A stretch of 43,743 nt of DNA from NCBI GenBank assembly GCA_025459265.1, contig JALOQX010000040.1:1-43743 (forward strand). The letters are read 5' to 3'. This DNA comes from Pirellulaceae bacterium (GTDB lineage: Bacteria; Planctomycetota; Planctomycetia; Pirellulales; Pirellulaceae). A program made the translations under genes and the position numbers. The notes under the pieces are model-generated. The model saw only the letters and a program-made list of their open reading frames with translations, did not search any database and was not told where the DNA came from. This document shows, one piece after another, positions 1 through 7,475 of this stretch (position 1 is the first letter of the stretch; every line of letters starts with the position of its first letter).

Positions 1-5
1 GGCGA

Positions 6-917
6 TTGCGGCACCTGTTGGAATTGATTCGGTTCAGTCACACGCTGTTCGCGCTGCCGTTTGCCCTGTTGGCCGCCGTGATTGCCTGGCGCGTACCGAC
101 GGCCGCTGGGGTCAGCGTGCCGCTGCGTGGCCGCGACCTCTTGGGAATTTTCTGCTGCATGGTCTGTGCGCGGAGTGCCGCGATGGCCGTCAATCGTCTG
201 GCGGATCGCGACCTGGACCGGGCCAATCCGCGGACGCAAGCGCGGCACTTGCCCGCCGGCATCTTGTCGGTGCGGAGCGTGCTGGTGTTTACCGTGGTGT
301 GTGCGGCCGGGTTCCTGGCGGCCACAACGTTGTTCCTTCCCAACCGGCTGCCGCTGTATCTGGCGATCCCGGTGCTGGTCTTCATCTTCGGTTACAGTTT
401 CGCCAAGCGATTCACGGCGCTGGCTCATTTCTGGCTGGGCGCGGCGTTGATGCTCGCTCCGATTGCCACGTGGATCGCGCTGCGGGGCCAGGTCATGCTG
501 CAGACGCCGTGGGATGCGACGCCGGCGGTGACGCTGGGGCTGGCGGTGCTATGCTGGGTCGCGGGCTTCGACATGATCTATGCCTGTCAGGACGCGGCGC
601 ATGACCGCAGCGCGCGGCTGTACAGCATTCCCGCGCGCTGCGGCGTGCCGGCGGCCCTGCGGCTGGCGGCGGGCTGCCACCTGCTGATGGTGCTCGTGTT
701 ATGTGGGCTGCCGTTCGGGCACCTGGTGGGTGGCCCGCTGGTGGCGCTCGGCTGGATCTACTGGTCAAGTCTGATCGTGCTGGCGGTGCTGCTGGCCGTC
801 GAGCACTCGCTCGTGCGCCCGCATGATCTGTCCCGCGCGAACGTCGCGTTTTTCCACGTCAACGCGATCATCAGTCTCGGATTGTTCGCCGTCGTGACGC
901 TCGACCTGTACACATGA
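6..917 (+). CDS. UbiA-family prenyltransferase, probably of the futalosine menaquinone pathway (left edge)
   Basis: This is an integral membrane prenyltransferase of the UbiA superfamily, about 303 residues, with hydrophobic segments throughout. The first polyprenyl-diphosphate/Mg motif is NRLADRDLD near residue 63, and the second is the YACQDAAHDR stretch near residue 197. The family joins a polyprenyl chain to an aromatic acid in the membrane. Because mqnE lies 1.4 kb downstream, the likely role is prenylation of 1,4-dihydroxy-6-naphthoate (MqnP-like); a 4-hydroxybenzoate substrate cannot be excluded from sequence. The first usable codon in the window is TTG at 6. The frame stays open to the edge and family members often start a few residues earlier, so the true start may lie outside the window. 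Confidence 0.85.
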   Translation: MRHLLELIRFSHTLFALPFALLAAVIAWRVPTAAGVSVPLRGRDLLGIFCCMVCARSAAMAVNRLADRDLDRANPRTQARHLPAGILSVRSVLVFTVVCAAGFLAATTLFLPNRLPLYLAIPVLVFIFGYSFAKRFTALAHFWLGAALMLAPIATWIALRGQVMLQTPWDATPAVTLGLAVLCWVAGFDMIYACQDAAHDRSARLYSIPARCGVPAALRLAAGCHLLMVLVLCGLPFGHLVGGPLVALGWIYWSSLIVLAVLLAVEHSLVRPHDLSRANVAFFHVNAIISLGLFAVVTLDLYT

Positions 918-1069
918 GCCGGCGCCCCGAGTGATTTTGCTCTGTTCAGAACCGCCCGTGCTGTGCGAACATGTTACAGTTGCGGGGAGAAGTAACGGGG
1001 TGGGTGTGCGCGCAGGAGCGCGTCGCCTGCCGGCCTCAGGGGGTAGCGAGCGCAGGGGAGTGCAGTGCG

Positions 1070-2251
1070 ATGGGAAGGATGATGCCGATTGTCGCGATGC
1101 TGGCGGCGGTGGGGCTGGCTGGTTGTTCCCAGCGGACCAGCCCCGAACGGACGAGCGGGCGAGAGGGGCAGTCGGCCGTGCCGGCCGCGGTGGACGCACC
1201 CAAGGTGGTTGCGGAGGCACCGCCCGGGCATGCGGTGGCGGACGCGCCGGCGGAAGGGGCCGCGCCGGGCGAACCGGTCGCTGAGTCCGCGCCGCGGGCC
1301 GCGACAGCGGCTGCTGCCGCCCCGGCCGACGCGGCCCAACCTGCCCCGGAACTGGACGCGGCCATCGCGGCGCAAGTGAATCCGCTGTTGAGTCAGATGA
1401 GCAGTGACGCGAGCCTGGAGCGGCTGGCGGCTGCGGAATCGCTCGACGCGCTGGGGCCGGTGGTCGTGCCGTACCTGGTGGCGGCGTTGGAACGCGGCTC
1501 GGAGGCCGAGCGCCGGGGCGCGGCGGCCTACCTGATCGGTCGCGTCTCGCCGCGCGATGAGCAGCTGGCGGCGGCATTGATCGGCGCGCTGACCGCGACC
1601 GACGACGTGCTTCGCCGACATGCGCTGCAGGCGGTCGAGAAGCTGACGCCCGAGCAGGTGGTGCGGGCCCTGCCCGCGCTGACGGCGCTGGCGCAACATG
1701 CGCAGGAAGAAACGGCCTATCGCGTGCGCGCGGTGCGCGCGATGGCCAAGCCGGGCGCAGCGGCCCGGGACGCGTTGCCGTTCCTGCGGCAGACGGCCCA
1801 GGACCCGGCCACGCCCGAGTTGCAACGCGCCGCCTTCGATGCCGTTGCGAAAGTCGCCACGCCGGAGGATACCGAACGGTTCCTGCTCGAGGCGCTCAGC
1901 CAATCCCCGGACAAGGACCTGCGCCGCCTGGCCGCCAAACGACTTGTGCAGGGGGCGCTGTCGCCGCCGGCCATCACGGGGCTGATTGACGCGTTCAAGG
2001 ACGCCGAGGCAGAAGTCCGCAATGAAGCGATCAAGTCGCTGGTGGCCATCGGCAAGCCGGCCGTGCCGCAGCTGGTCGAAGCGCTCCGCCACGCGGACGT
2101 GCAGGTGCGGCGGCGCGCGGTGACGACGCTCGGACAACTCAACCGGCTGGCCGGCGACGCCGTGCCGGACCTGCAGGCGCGCCTGCAGGATCCGGACCCC
2201 GAAGTCCGCAACCTGGCGTCCGCCGCGTTGCGTCTGATCCAGGGCCCGTAG
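1070..2251 (+). CDS. HEAT-repeat lipoprotein
   Basis: The product is about 393 residues. It starts with a short lipoprotein signal peptide, with lipobox L16-A17-G18-C19 when read from ATG 1070. An Ala/Pro/Glu-rich linker runs to about residue 100. The rest is helical HEAT-like (PBS-lyase type) repeats, each with the A-x-x-L-x-x-L / V-R-x-x-A pattern (for example DVQVRRRAVTTLGQL and DPEVRNLASAALRLI near the C terminus). I chose ATG 1070 over upstream codons because AGGGGAG lies about 10 nt before it and because only this start puts the hydrophobic segment at the N terminus. HEAT solenoids are protein-binding scaffolds; the partner is unknown. It sits between two menaquinone-pathway genes, but nothing in its sequence ties it to that pathway. 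Confidence 0.8.
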   Translation: MGRMMPIVAMLAAVGLAGCSQRTSPERTSGREGQSAVPAAVDAPKVVAEAPPGHAVADAPAEGAAPGEPVAESAPRAATAAAAAPADAAQPAPELDAAIAAQVNPLLSQMSSDASLERLAAAESLDALGPVVVPYLVAALERGSEAERRGAAAYLIGRVSPRDEQLAAALIGALTATDDVLRRHALQAVEKLTPEQVVRALPALTALAQHAQEETAYRVRAVRAMAKPGAAARDALPFLRQTAQDPATPELQRAAFDAVAKVATPEDTERFLLEALSQSPDKDLRRLAAKRLVQGALSPPAITGLIDAFKDAEAEVRNEAIKSLVAIGKPAVPQLVEALRHADVQVRRRAVTTLGQLNRLAGDAVPDLQARLQDPDPEVRNLASAALRLIQGP

Positions 2252-2252
2252 G

Positions 2253-2281
2253 TGGACAGCCGGTTAACCGGACCCTAGACT
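2253..2281 (+). promoter_or_regulatory. Candidate sigma-70-type promoter of mqnE with a palindrome in its spacer
   Basis: A -35-like TGGACA (2253-2258) and a -10-like TAGACT (2276-2281) are separated by 17 bp. A perfect 12-bp palindrome, CCGGTTAACCGG (2260-2271), fills most of the spacer. A start near 2287 would give a short leader running into the AAGGAGG ribosome-binding site. The palindrome could be an operator; its role is inferred from position only. Confidence 0.4.
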
Positions 2282-2307
2282 CGGCGGTTGAGACCAAGGA
2301 GGAGCGG

Positions 2308-3438
2308 GTGCCAAACGTCGGGGCTAGGGAGAAGGTGGAACGCGTGCAACTCGGGTCGAAATCGGGGACGACGTTTCAGGAGATTCGGGCCAAGGTGGAG
2401 GCGGGCGAGCGGCTGTCGTTTGATGACGGCCTGTACCTGCTGCGCCGCGACGTGCCGCTGCACGATGTCGGGGCGCTGGCCCACCTCGCGCGGGAGCGGC
2501 GGCATGGTCGCGTGGCCTATTACAACATCAACACGCACTTGAATCCGACCAACGTGTGCGTCTACCGCTGCACGTTCTGCGCATTCCGGGCCGACCTGCG
2601 CGACGCCAAAGGCTATGTGATGAGCGATCAGGAGATCATTGCGCGGGGCGAGGAGGCGGTGCGCACCGGCTGCACTGAGATGCACATTGTCGGCGGGCTC
2701 CACCACCAGAAAGGCTTCGACTGGTACGTCCGCGTCCTGCAACTGCTGCACGAACGGTTTCCCTCCCTGCACCTCAAGGCCTGGACGGCCGTGGAGATCA
2801 ACTGGTTCGAGCACCTGACGAAGCGTCCGGTGCGGGCGATTCTGGAAGAACTGCGGCAAGCCGGGCTGGGCAGCCTGCCGGGGGGCGGCGCCGAGATTTT
2901 CCACGCCGACGTGCGCCGTCAGATCTGTGAACATAAGGCGGACGCCGTCAAGTGGTTTGAGATTCATCGGACGGCCCACGAGCTGGGGATCCGCAGCAAC
3001 TGCACCATGTTGTACGGTCACATCGAGAACGATTATCACCGGGTCGATCACCTGCTGCGGTTGCGCGAATTACAGGACGAGACAGGCGGCTTCCAGGCGT
3101 TTGTGCCGCTGGCCTTCCACCCGGACAACACTCGGCTCAGCCACCTCCCCAAGGCCTCGGCGCTGACGGACCTGCGCGTGCTGGCCGTGTCCCGGCTGCT
3201 GCTGGACAACATTCCCCACATCAAGGCCTACTGGATCATGCTGGGGATCGGTACGGCGCAGGCCGCGCTGGGCTACGGCGCCGACGATCTGGATGGCACG
3301 GTCCGCCACGAGTTGATCTACCACGATGCGGGCGCGACGACGCCCGAAGTGCTGTCGGTCGACGACATCCGCCGACTGATCGTGGACGTGGGTTGCGAGC
3401 CGGTGGAACGCGACACGTTGTACCGCCGCGTGGGTTAA
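2308..3438 (+). CDS. mqnE: Aminofutalosine synthase (radical SAM)
   Basis: MqnE is a radical SAM enzyme that joins 3-[(1-carboxyvinyl)oxy]benzoate to SAM-derived adenosine, giving aminofutalosine for menaquinone synthesis. The [4Fe-4S]-SAM motif C84-x3-C88-x2-C91 is intact (NVCVYRCTFCAF). Family signatures follow: HIVGGLH, GLGSLPGGGAEIF and CTMLYGHIEN. These separate it from the related MqnC. Length (376 residues) is normal. The GTG start at 2308 is supported by AAGGAGGAG at 2296-2304. Its TAA stop overlaps the TAA of the convergent pyrC-like gene inside the palindromic TTAA at 3435-3438, so the two transcripts necessarily overlap or end inside one another. Confidence 0.92.
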   Translation: MPNVGAREKVERVQLGSKSGTTFQEIRAKVEAGERLSFDDGLYLLRRDVPLHDVGALAHLARERRHGRVAYYNINTHLNPTNVCVYRCTFCAFRADLRDAKGYVMSDQEIIARGEEAVRTGCTEMHIVGGLHHQKGFDWYVRVLQLLHERFPSLHLKAWTAVEINWFEHLTKRPVRAILEELRQAGLGSLPGGGAEIFHADVRRQICEHKADAVKWFEIHRTAHELGIRSNCTMLYGHIENDYHRVDHLLRLRELQDETGGFQAFVPLAFHPDNTRLSHLPKASALTDLRVLAVSRLLLDNIPHIKAYWIMLGIGTAQAALGYGADDLDGTVRHELIYHDAGATTPEVLSVDDIRRLIVDVGCEPVERDTLYRRVG

Positions 3439-4712
3439 GCCAGCTGGAAGCGCGTCTGGCCGTCGACCAGCACGCGGACGGCGCGCCCGACGAGCTCGGT
3501 CCCCTCAAAGGGCGTGTTGCGGCTGCGCGATTTGAACTGGTCCGCGCGCACCGTCCACCGCAGCTCGGGATCGATGATCGTCACGTCGGCCGCGGCACCG
3601 ACCTGCAACGTGCCCTTGTCCAGGTTCAGAACACGGGCCGGGTTGACCGTCAATTTGGCCAATGCCTGCGGCCAGGTCAGCCGGCCGGGCCGGATCAGGT
3701 GCGTCACGACCAACCCCAGGGTGGTCTCCAGGTTGACCATGCCGAACGGGGCGAGGTCGAGCTCCTGGAGTTTCTTTTCCGACGCGCGCGGCGCGTGGCA
3801 GCTGGCGATCACGTCGATCGTGTCGTCGGCCAGCCCGGCGAGGCACGCGTCGACATGGTGCTGCGACCGCAGCGGCGGATTGACCTTGCAGTGGGCGTCA
3901 AAGGTCCGCAGCCGCTCATCGGTCAGACAGAAGTGGGCCGGTCCGACTTCCGCCGTAATTCGGATCCCGCGCGCTTTGTAGCGCCGAATCAGCTCCACGC
4001 TGCCGGCCGTGGAGATGTTCATCAGATGCAGCCGGCTGCCGGTATATTCCGCCAGCCGCAGGTCGCGGGCGGTCATGACATCTTCGGCGTCGGCGGGCAT
4101 GCCGGGCAATCCCAGGACCATGGACGTGACTCCCTCGTGCATGATCCCGTTGTGGGACAGTTCGAGCACCTCGGGATGGTCCAGGATCGGGACGTCGAAC
4201 ATCAGGCAGTATTCCAGCGCGCGGCGCAGGAGTTCCGGGTTGTGGATGGGGCGGTCGGCGTCGGTGAATCCGACCGCGCCCGACTCGACCAGGCTGCCGA
4301 TCTCGGCCAATTCGCGTCCTTCGCGGTTCTTGCTCACGCACCCCAACACGAAGACGTGGCAGTGGCGCGCGCGGGCGGCTTTCTGGCGGACGAACTCCAC
4401 ACTCGGCTGCGTGTCGATCGGGGGATCCGTGTTGGGGAGGCAGGCGACGGAGGTGTAGCCGCCGGCCAGCGCGGCGGCGGTCCCCGACTCAATCGTCTCG
4501 TCCTCCTCCAGGCCGGGTTCCCGCAGTTCGGTATGGATATCGACCAGCCCGGGGGCGACGATCTGTCCGGCGGCATCCAGCACTTCGTCCGCGGACTGAT
4601 CGGGTACGTCCACGCCGGCAATGCGATGTCCCTCGATCAACAGATTGGCCACGCGATCCAGCTGTTGGCTGGGATCGATCAGTCGTCCGTTCTTGATCAG
4701 CAGCGCCGGCAT
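3435..4712 (-). CDS. pyrC: Dihydroorotase homologue, probably catalytically inactive
   Basis: This 425-residue amidohydrolase-fold protein aligns over its whole length with type I dihydroorotase (LREPG, ACLPNT, VNPPLR and APFGMVNLET segments). Active-site positions are changed. The metal-binding HxH is H60-T-E62. The second histidine of the family HIxH is N232. The family PHH is P258-A-H. The catalytic aspartate of the family ATDHAPH is C305 (ASCHAPR). H179 and the acidic D151 region remain. These are exactly the residues needed for zinc binding and base catalysis, so I infer a non-catalytic homologue like the pDHO/PyrC' subunits that stabilise some aspartate transcarbamoylases. It follows pyrB by 42 nt on the same strand, which fits a PyrB partner. 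A functional dihydroorotase should then exist elsewhere in the genome. Confidence 0.85.
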   Translation of the reverse strand: MPALLIKNGRLIDPSQQLDRVANLLIEGHRIAGVDVPDQSADEVLDAAGQIVAPGLVDIHTELREPGLEEDETIESGTAAALAGGYTSVACLPNTDPPIDTQPSVEFVRQKAARARHCHVFVLGCVSKNREGRELAEIGSLVESGAVGFTDADRPIHNPELLRRALEYCLMFDVPILDHPEVLELSHNGIMHEGVTSMVLGLPGMPADAEDVMTARDLRLAEYTGSRLHLMNISTAGSVELIRRYKARGIRITAEVGPAHFCLTDERLRTFDAHCKVNPPLRSQHHVDACLAGLADDTIDVIASCHAPRASEKKLQELDLAPFGMVNLETTLGLVVTHLIRPGRLTWPQALAKLTVNPARVLNLDKGTLQVGAAADVTIIDPELRWTVRADQFKSRSRNTPFEGTELVGRAVRVLVDGQTRFQLA

Positions 4713-4754
4713 CGCAGTTCTCTCGCGTCTTCGCCTGGAAACGGGATTCCCTCG

Positions 4755-5762
4755 TCACACCACAACACAACCAGTCGGCACGCCGGTGGCGGGCGGGCAG
4801 GTCCGGTCCTTGACACCGCAGACGAGCCACAGGGCGGCCATCCGCACGGCCAGCCCGTTCGTGACCTGGTGGAGAATGACGGAGTGGGGACCGTCCGCCA
4901 CGTCCGGCGTGACCTCCACGCCGCGATTGATCGGGCCCGGCGCCATGATGAGAATGTCCTTCTTGGCCCGCGCCATCCGCGCGGCGTTCATGGCGTAGAG
5001 CAGCGCATATTCGCGGACCGACGGAAAGGGCCGCGTCGACTGGCGCTCGAACTGGATCCGCAGCAGGTTGAGCACGTCGCAGCGCGGCAGGATGCTGTCC
5101 AGGCTGTAGGCCACTTCGACCCCGTACTGCTCCCAGCCGCGCGACACGAGCGTTGAGGGCCCGCACACGATGACGTGCGCGCCGAGTTTCAGGAGGCCCC
5201 AGATGTTCGAGCGCGCCGTGCGACTGTGCGCGATGTCGCCCACCAGCGCCACGGTCAGGCCGCGGACATCCCCACGATGCTCGCGGATCGTCATGATGTC
5301 GAGCAGTCCCTGTGTCGGGTGTTCGTGCGTGCCGTCGCCGGCATTGATCACGGCGCACCGCACGTGCTGCGAGAGCAGCCAGGGCGCACCGGGGGTGCGG
5401 TGGCGCATCACCATGACATCCACGTTCATCGCCTCGATGTTCTTGGCCGTGTCGATGAACGTTTCGCCCTTGGACAGACTGCTGCTGGAGGCCGTGAAGT
5501 CGACCACGTCCGCCCCCAGTCGCTTGGCCGCCAGGCCAAAGCTGGTGCGCGTGCGGGTCGAGTTCTCGAAAAACAGATTCGCGGTGGTCTTGCCGCCCAA
5601 GAGCGGCAGCCTCGTGCGGCAGCCGTCGGTGGCGCGTTTGAAAGCGCACGCCGTGTCCAGGATCGTCGTCAATTCGGCCAGACTCAGGCTCTCCAGGTCC
5701 AGCAGATCCCGGCGCGTCCAGGCCGCCGGATGACTCATCAGTTCCGCCGTTTCCCCCGTCAT
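4755..5762 (-). CDS. pyrB: Aspartate carbamoyltransferase catalytic chain
   Basis: PyrB condenses carbamoyl phosphate with aspartate in pyrimidine synthesis. The carbamoyl-phosphate loop STRTRTSF, the HPTQGLLD motif, the AHSRTARSN segment and the C-terminal APGPINRG loop are all present, so the enzyme looks active. The frame opens upstream to a GTG at 5819, but a TAGAAT -10-like element at 5823-5828 (minus strand) would place the transcript start at or below that codon. I therefore prefer ATG 5762 (335 residues, purine-rich GGGGAATGGAG upstream); ATG 5738 is also possible. The degenerate dihydroorotase gene follows on the same strand, and the two products may form a mixed complex. No pyrR or pyrI gene is seen. 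Confidence 0.93.
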   Translation of the reverse strand: MTGETAELMSHPAAWTRRDLLDLESLSLAELTTILDTACAFKRATDGCRTRLPLLGGKTTANLFFENSTRTRTSFGLAAKRLGADVVDFTASSSSLSKGETFIDTAKNIEAMNVDVMVMRHRTPGAPWLLSQHVRCAVINAGDGTHEHPTQGLLDIMTIREHRGDVRGLTVALVGDIAHSRTARSNIWGLLKLGAHVIVCGPSTLVSRGWEQYGVEVAYSLDSILPRCDVLNLLRIQFERQSTRPFPSVREYALLYAMNAARMARAKKDILIMAPGPINRGVEVTPDVADGPHSVILHQVTNGLAVRMAALWLVCGVKDRTCPPATGVPTGCVVV

Positions 5763-5822
5763 CGCTCCATTCCCCGTGCGCGGATGTTCCTGCGGCGCCG
5801 CGTGCGGTGCGGCGGGCACACG

Positions 5823-5850
5823 ATTCTACCACCCACCCAAGGACCTGCAA
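5823..5850 (-). promoter_or_regulatory. Candidate promoter of pyrB
   Basis: On the minus strand a weak -35-like TTGCAG (5850-5845) and a -10-like TAGAAT (5828-5823) are 16 bp apart. The -10 matches the consensus in five of six positions, while the -35 matches in only three. Its position helps decide the pyrB start. Confidence 0.35.
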
Positions 5851-5906
5851 GCAGAGCGGCGCCGCGACGGCGTGACAGCGCTGCGGTCCAACGGTATGGT
5901 GTCGGC

Positions 5907-6785
5907 ATGGCCAAGCCGCCCGATATCCTCCTGCTGACGGCCGACCCCCACCAGCGCCGCGGCTGGGAGGAGACACTCCAGCCCTGGGCGGTGTGCCACG
6001 GCCCCGACGCGATCGCCGCCGGTCAGGGGCCGCCCGAGGTGATCGTCACCGATCACCTCCCCGTAACCGAGGTCCCGCCCACCGGCCCAGCGGCGCTGCT
6101 GCGCGGTGAGATCGGCATTGTCGCCGTTGGGGCGCAGGGGCCGGCCGACGTGTCGCTGCCGGCAGACTACTCGACCCGCGAACTGCGCCTGGCCTGCCAA
6201 CTGCTTGTGCAGATCATCCGCCTCCGCCGCCGCCGCGGTCAGGATCACCGCGCGCGCCGAGCGCTGCGCGAACTCGCCTTCCGTGACCCGTTGACGAATC
6301 TGCCCAACCGCCGGACCTGGGACGCATGCCTCACGGCACGCCTGGACGAGCTCGCCGCGCACCCGCCGGACACCAGCCTCTGCGTCGTGCTGTTGGATAT
6401 CGACTACTTCAAACAAGTGAACGACCGCGGCGGACATGCGGCCGGTGACGCGGTCCTGCGCGCCGTGGCCGCGCGGCTGTCGCAGAGCGTCCGTGCGGGC
6501 GATGCGGTGGCCCGCGTGGGCGGCGACGAATTCGCGCTGCTCCTGGAGGCACTGCCGCCCGCGGCCGCAGGCGGCGTCGTGGAACGCATCCGGTCGGGCC
6601 TCGCCCAGCAGTGCGTTGAGGCCAATGGCACTCCCCGGCGCGTCACCGTCAGCGCCGGGTACGTGACCGTGCCCGGCGGCAGACCAGCCACCGCCGACCA
6701 GGCCCTGACCGCTGCCGACAGGTTCCTGCAGCAAGCCAAAACCACGGGACGCGACCGCTCGACCGGAGGAGCCATGAACGCGTGA
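5907..6785 (+). CDS. GGDEF-domain diguanylate cyclase with a receiver-like N terminus
   Basis: The protein is about 292 residues from ATG 5907. Residues 1-105 resemble a shortened response-regulator receiver fold (beta-strand ILLLTAD, then VIVTD with D49 at the phosphoacceptor position), but the usual Lys/Thr switch is not clear, so phosphorylation is doubtful. Residues 120-285 are a complete GGDEF domain: DPLTNLPNRR, LDIDYFKQVND, and the signature GGDEF at 205-209. RAGD (196-199), five residues before GGDEF, matches the RxxD inhibitory site, so c-di-GMP product inhibition is likely. The expected activity is c-di-GMP synthesis from GTP. Long open frames upstream in the same frame are antisense to pyrB and are not part of the gene. 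Confidence 0.88.
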   Translation: MAKPPDILLLTADPHQRRGWEETLQPWAVCHGPDAIAAGQGPPEVIVTDHLPVTEVPPTGPAALLRGEIGIVAVGAQGPADVSLPADYSTRELRLACQLLVQIIRLRRRRGQDHRARRALRELAFRDPLTNLPNRRTWDACLTARLDELAAHPPDTSLCVVLLDIDYFKQVNDRGGHAAGDAVLRAVAARLSQSVRAGDAVARVGGDEFALLLEALPPAAAGGVVERIRSGLAQQCVEANGTPRRVTVSAGYVTVPGGRPATADQALTAADRFLQQAKTTGRDRSTGGAMNA

Positions 6786-6978
6786 CACCGGCCTCTCGGG
6801 TGCTGGCCCTTCCCGCGGGGTGTGTTTTGCGCTCGCGACGGAAAAATCTCTCAAGTTGCTGGGTGACTCTGTCGATAACGCTGACTGTGCCGGTCTGGAA
6901 GACTGGGAAAAGACGGCCGACTTTGCCGTGTCGCCCCGCCCGCCGCAGGGCTGGGTATCTGACGAAAGGTCTGCAAGG

Positions 6979-7467
6979 ATGGTTACGTTGGCACACGCTC
7001 GGACGGTTTGTTGGTCACTCTCAGCAGGCATGGTGGTGGCCTGGTGCGCCGGGTGCAGTGCCTTGCATTCAGGTGCCGACTTGATGGTCGATCCGGCCGC
7101 GGATGCGACGCGTGGGCAGCAAGCCATGGTCGTGGTGGAGCTTCGCGATGGCGACGACCATCGCGAGTATCTCAAGGCGCCGCTGACCGATTCGATGCTG
7201 GTGCAGGACGCGCTGAAGGGATCAGGGGCGACGAGCCGGTTTCGCCGCATGAACATTGTGCTGGTGCGGACGACGGCCAAAGGTGGCAAGCTGCGGCTGC
7301 CGGTGAAGTACGATGCGGGCAAGCGGCAGGTGGTGGAAACGAACAACTACGCCATGCATGCTGACGACTGGCTGGAGGTCACCGAAGACACGTCGACCAT
7401 GTTCGACCGCATGATCGACTCCGCGCTCCAACCACTGCGCCCGATGTTGGGCACGTACCGCGGCTAG
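6979..7467 (+). CDS. Small secreted lipoprotein-like protein, possible SLBB/beta-grasp fold
   Basis: From ATG 6979 the product is about 162 residues. It has a hydrophobic N terminus ending in WCAGC (C26), a lipobox-like site with Cys instead of the usual Leu at -3. Residues 50-135 (SMLVQDALKGSGATSRF, then NIVLVRT, LRLPVKYDAG and MHADDWLEV) resemble the soluble-ligand-binding beta-grasp domain of polysaccharide-export proteins. That resemblance is by eye and weak. AAAGG lies about 10 nt before the start. Upstream in-frame codons (from 6820) would bury the signal sequence in the middle. No function is assigned. Confidence 0.6.
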   Translation: MVTLAHARTVCWSLSAGMVVAWCAGCSALHSGADLMVDPAADATRGQQAMVVVELRDGDDHREYLKAPLTDSMLVQDALKGSGATSRFRRMNIVLVRTTAKGGKLRLPVKYDAGKRQVVETNNYAMHADDWLEVTEDTSTMFDRMIDSALQPLRPMLGTYRG

Positions 7468-7475
7468 TGCTTTGG

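Noticed and set aside
3393-5156. Very long open frame on the plus strand (587 codons)
   Set aside because: It is antisense to the pyrB and pyrC-like genes, whose families are clear. Long shadow frames are expected at this GC content.
5763-5819. Longer pyrB start at GTG 5819
   Set aside because: A -10-like TAGAAT directly upstream would place transcription at or after this codon, and the extra 19 residues are not typical of the family.
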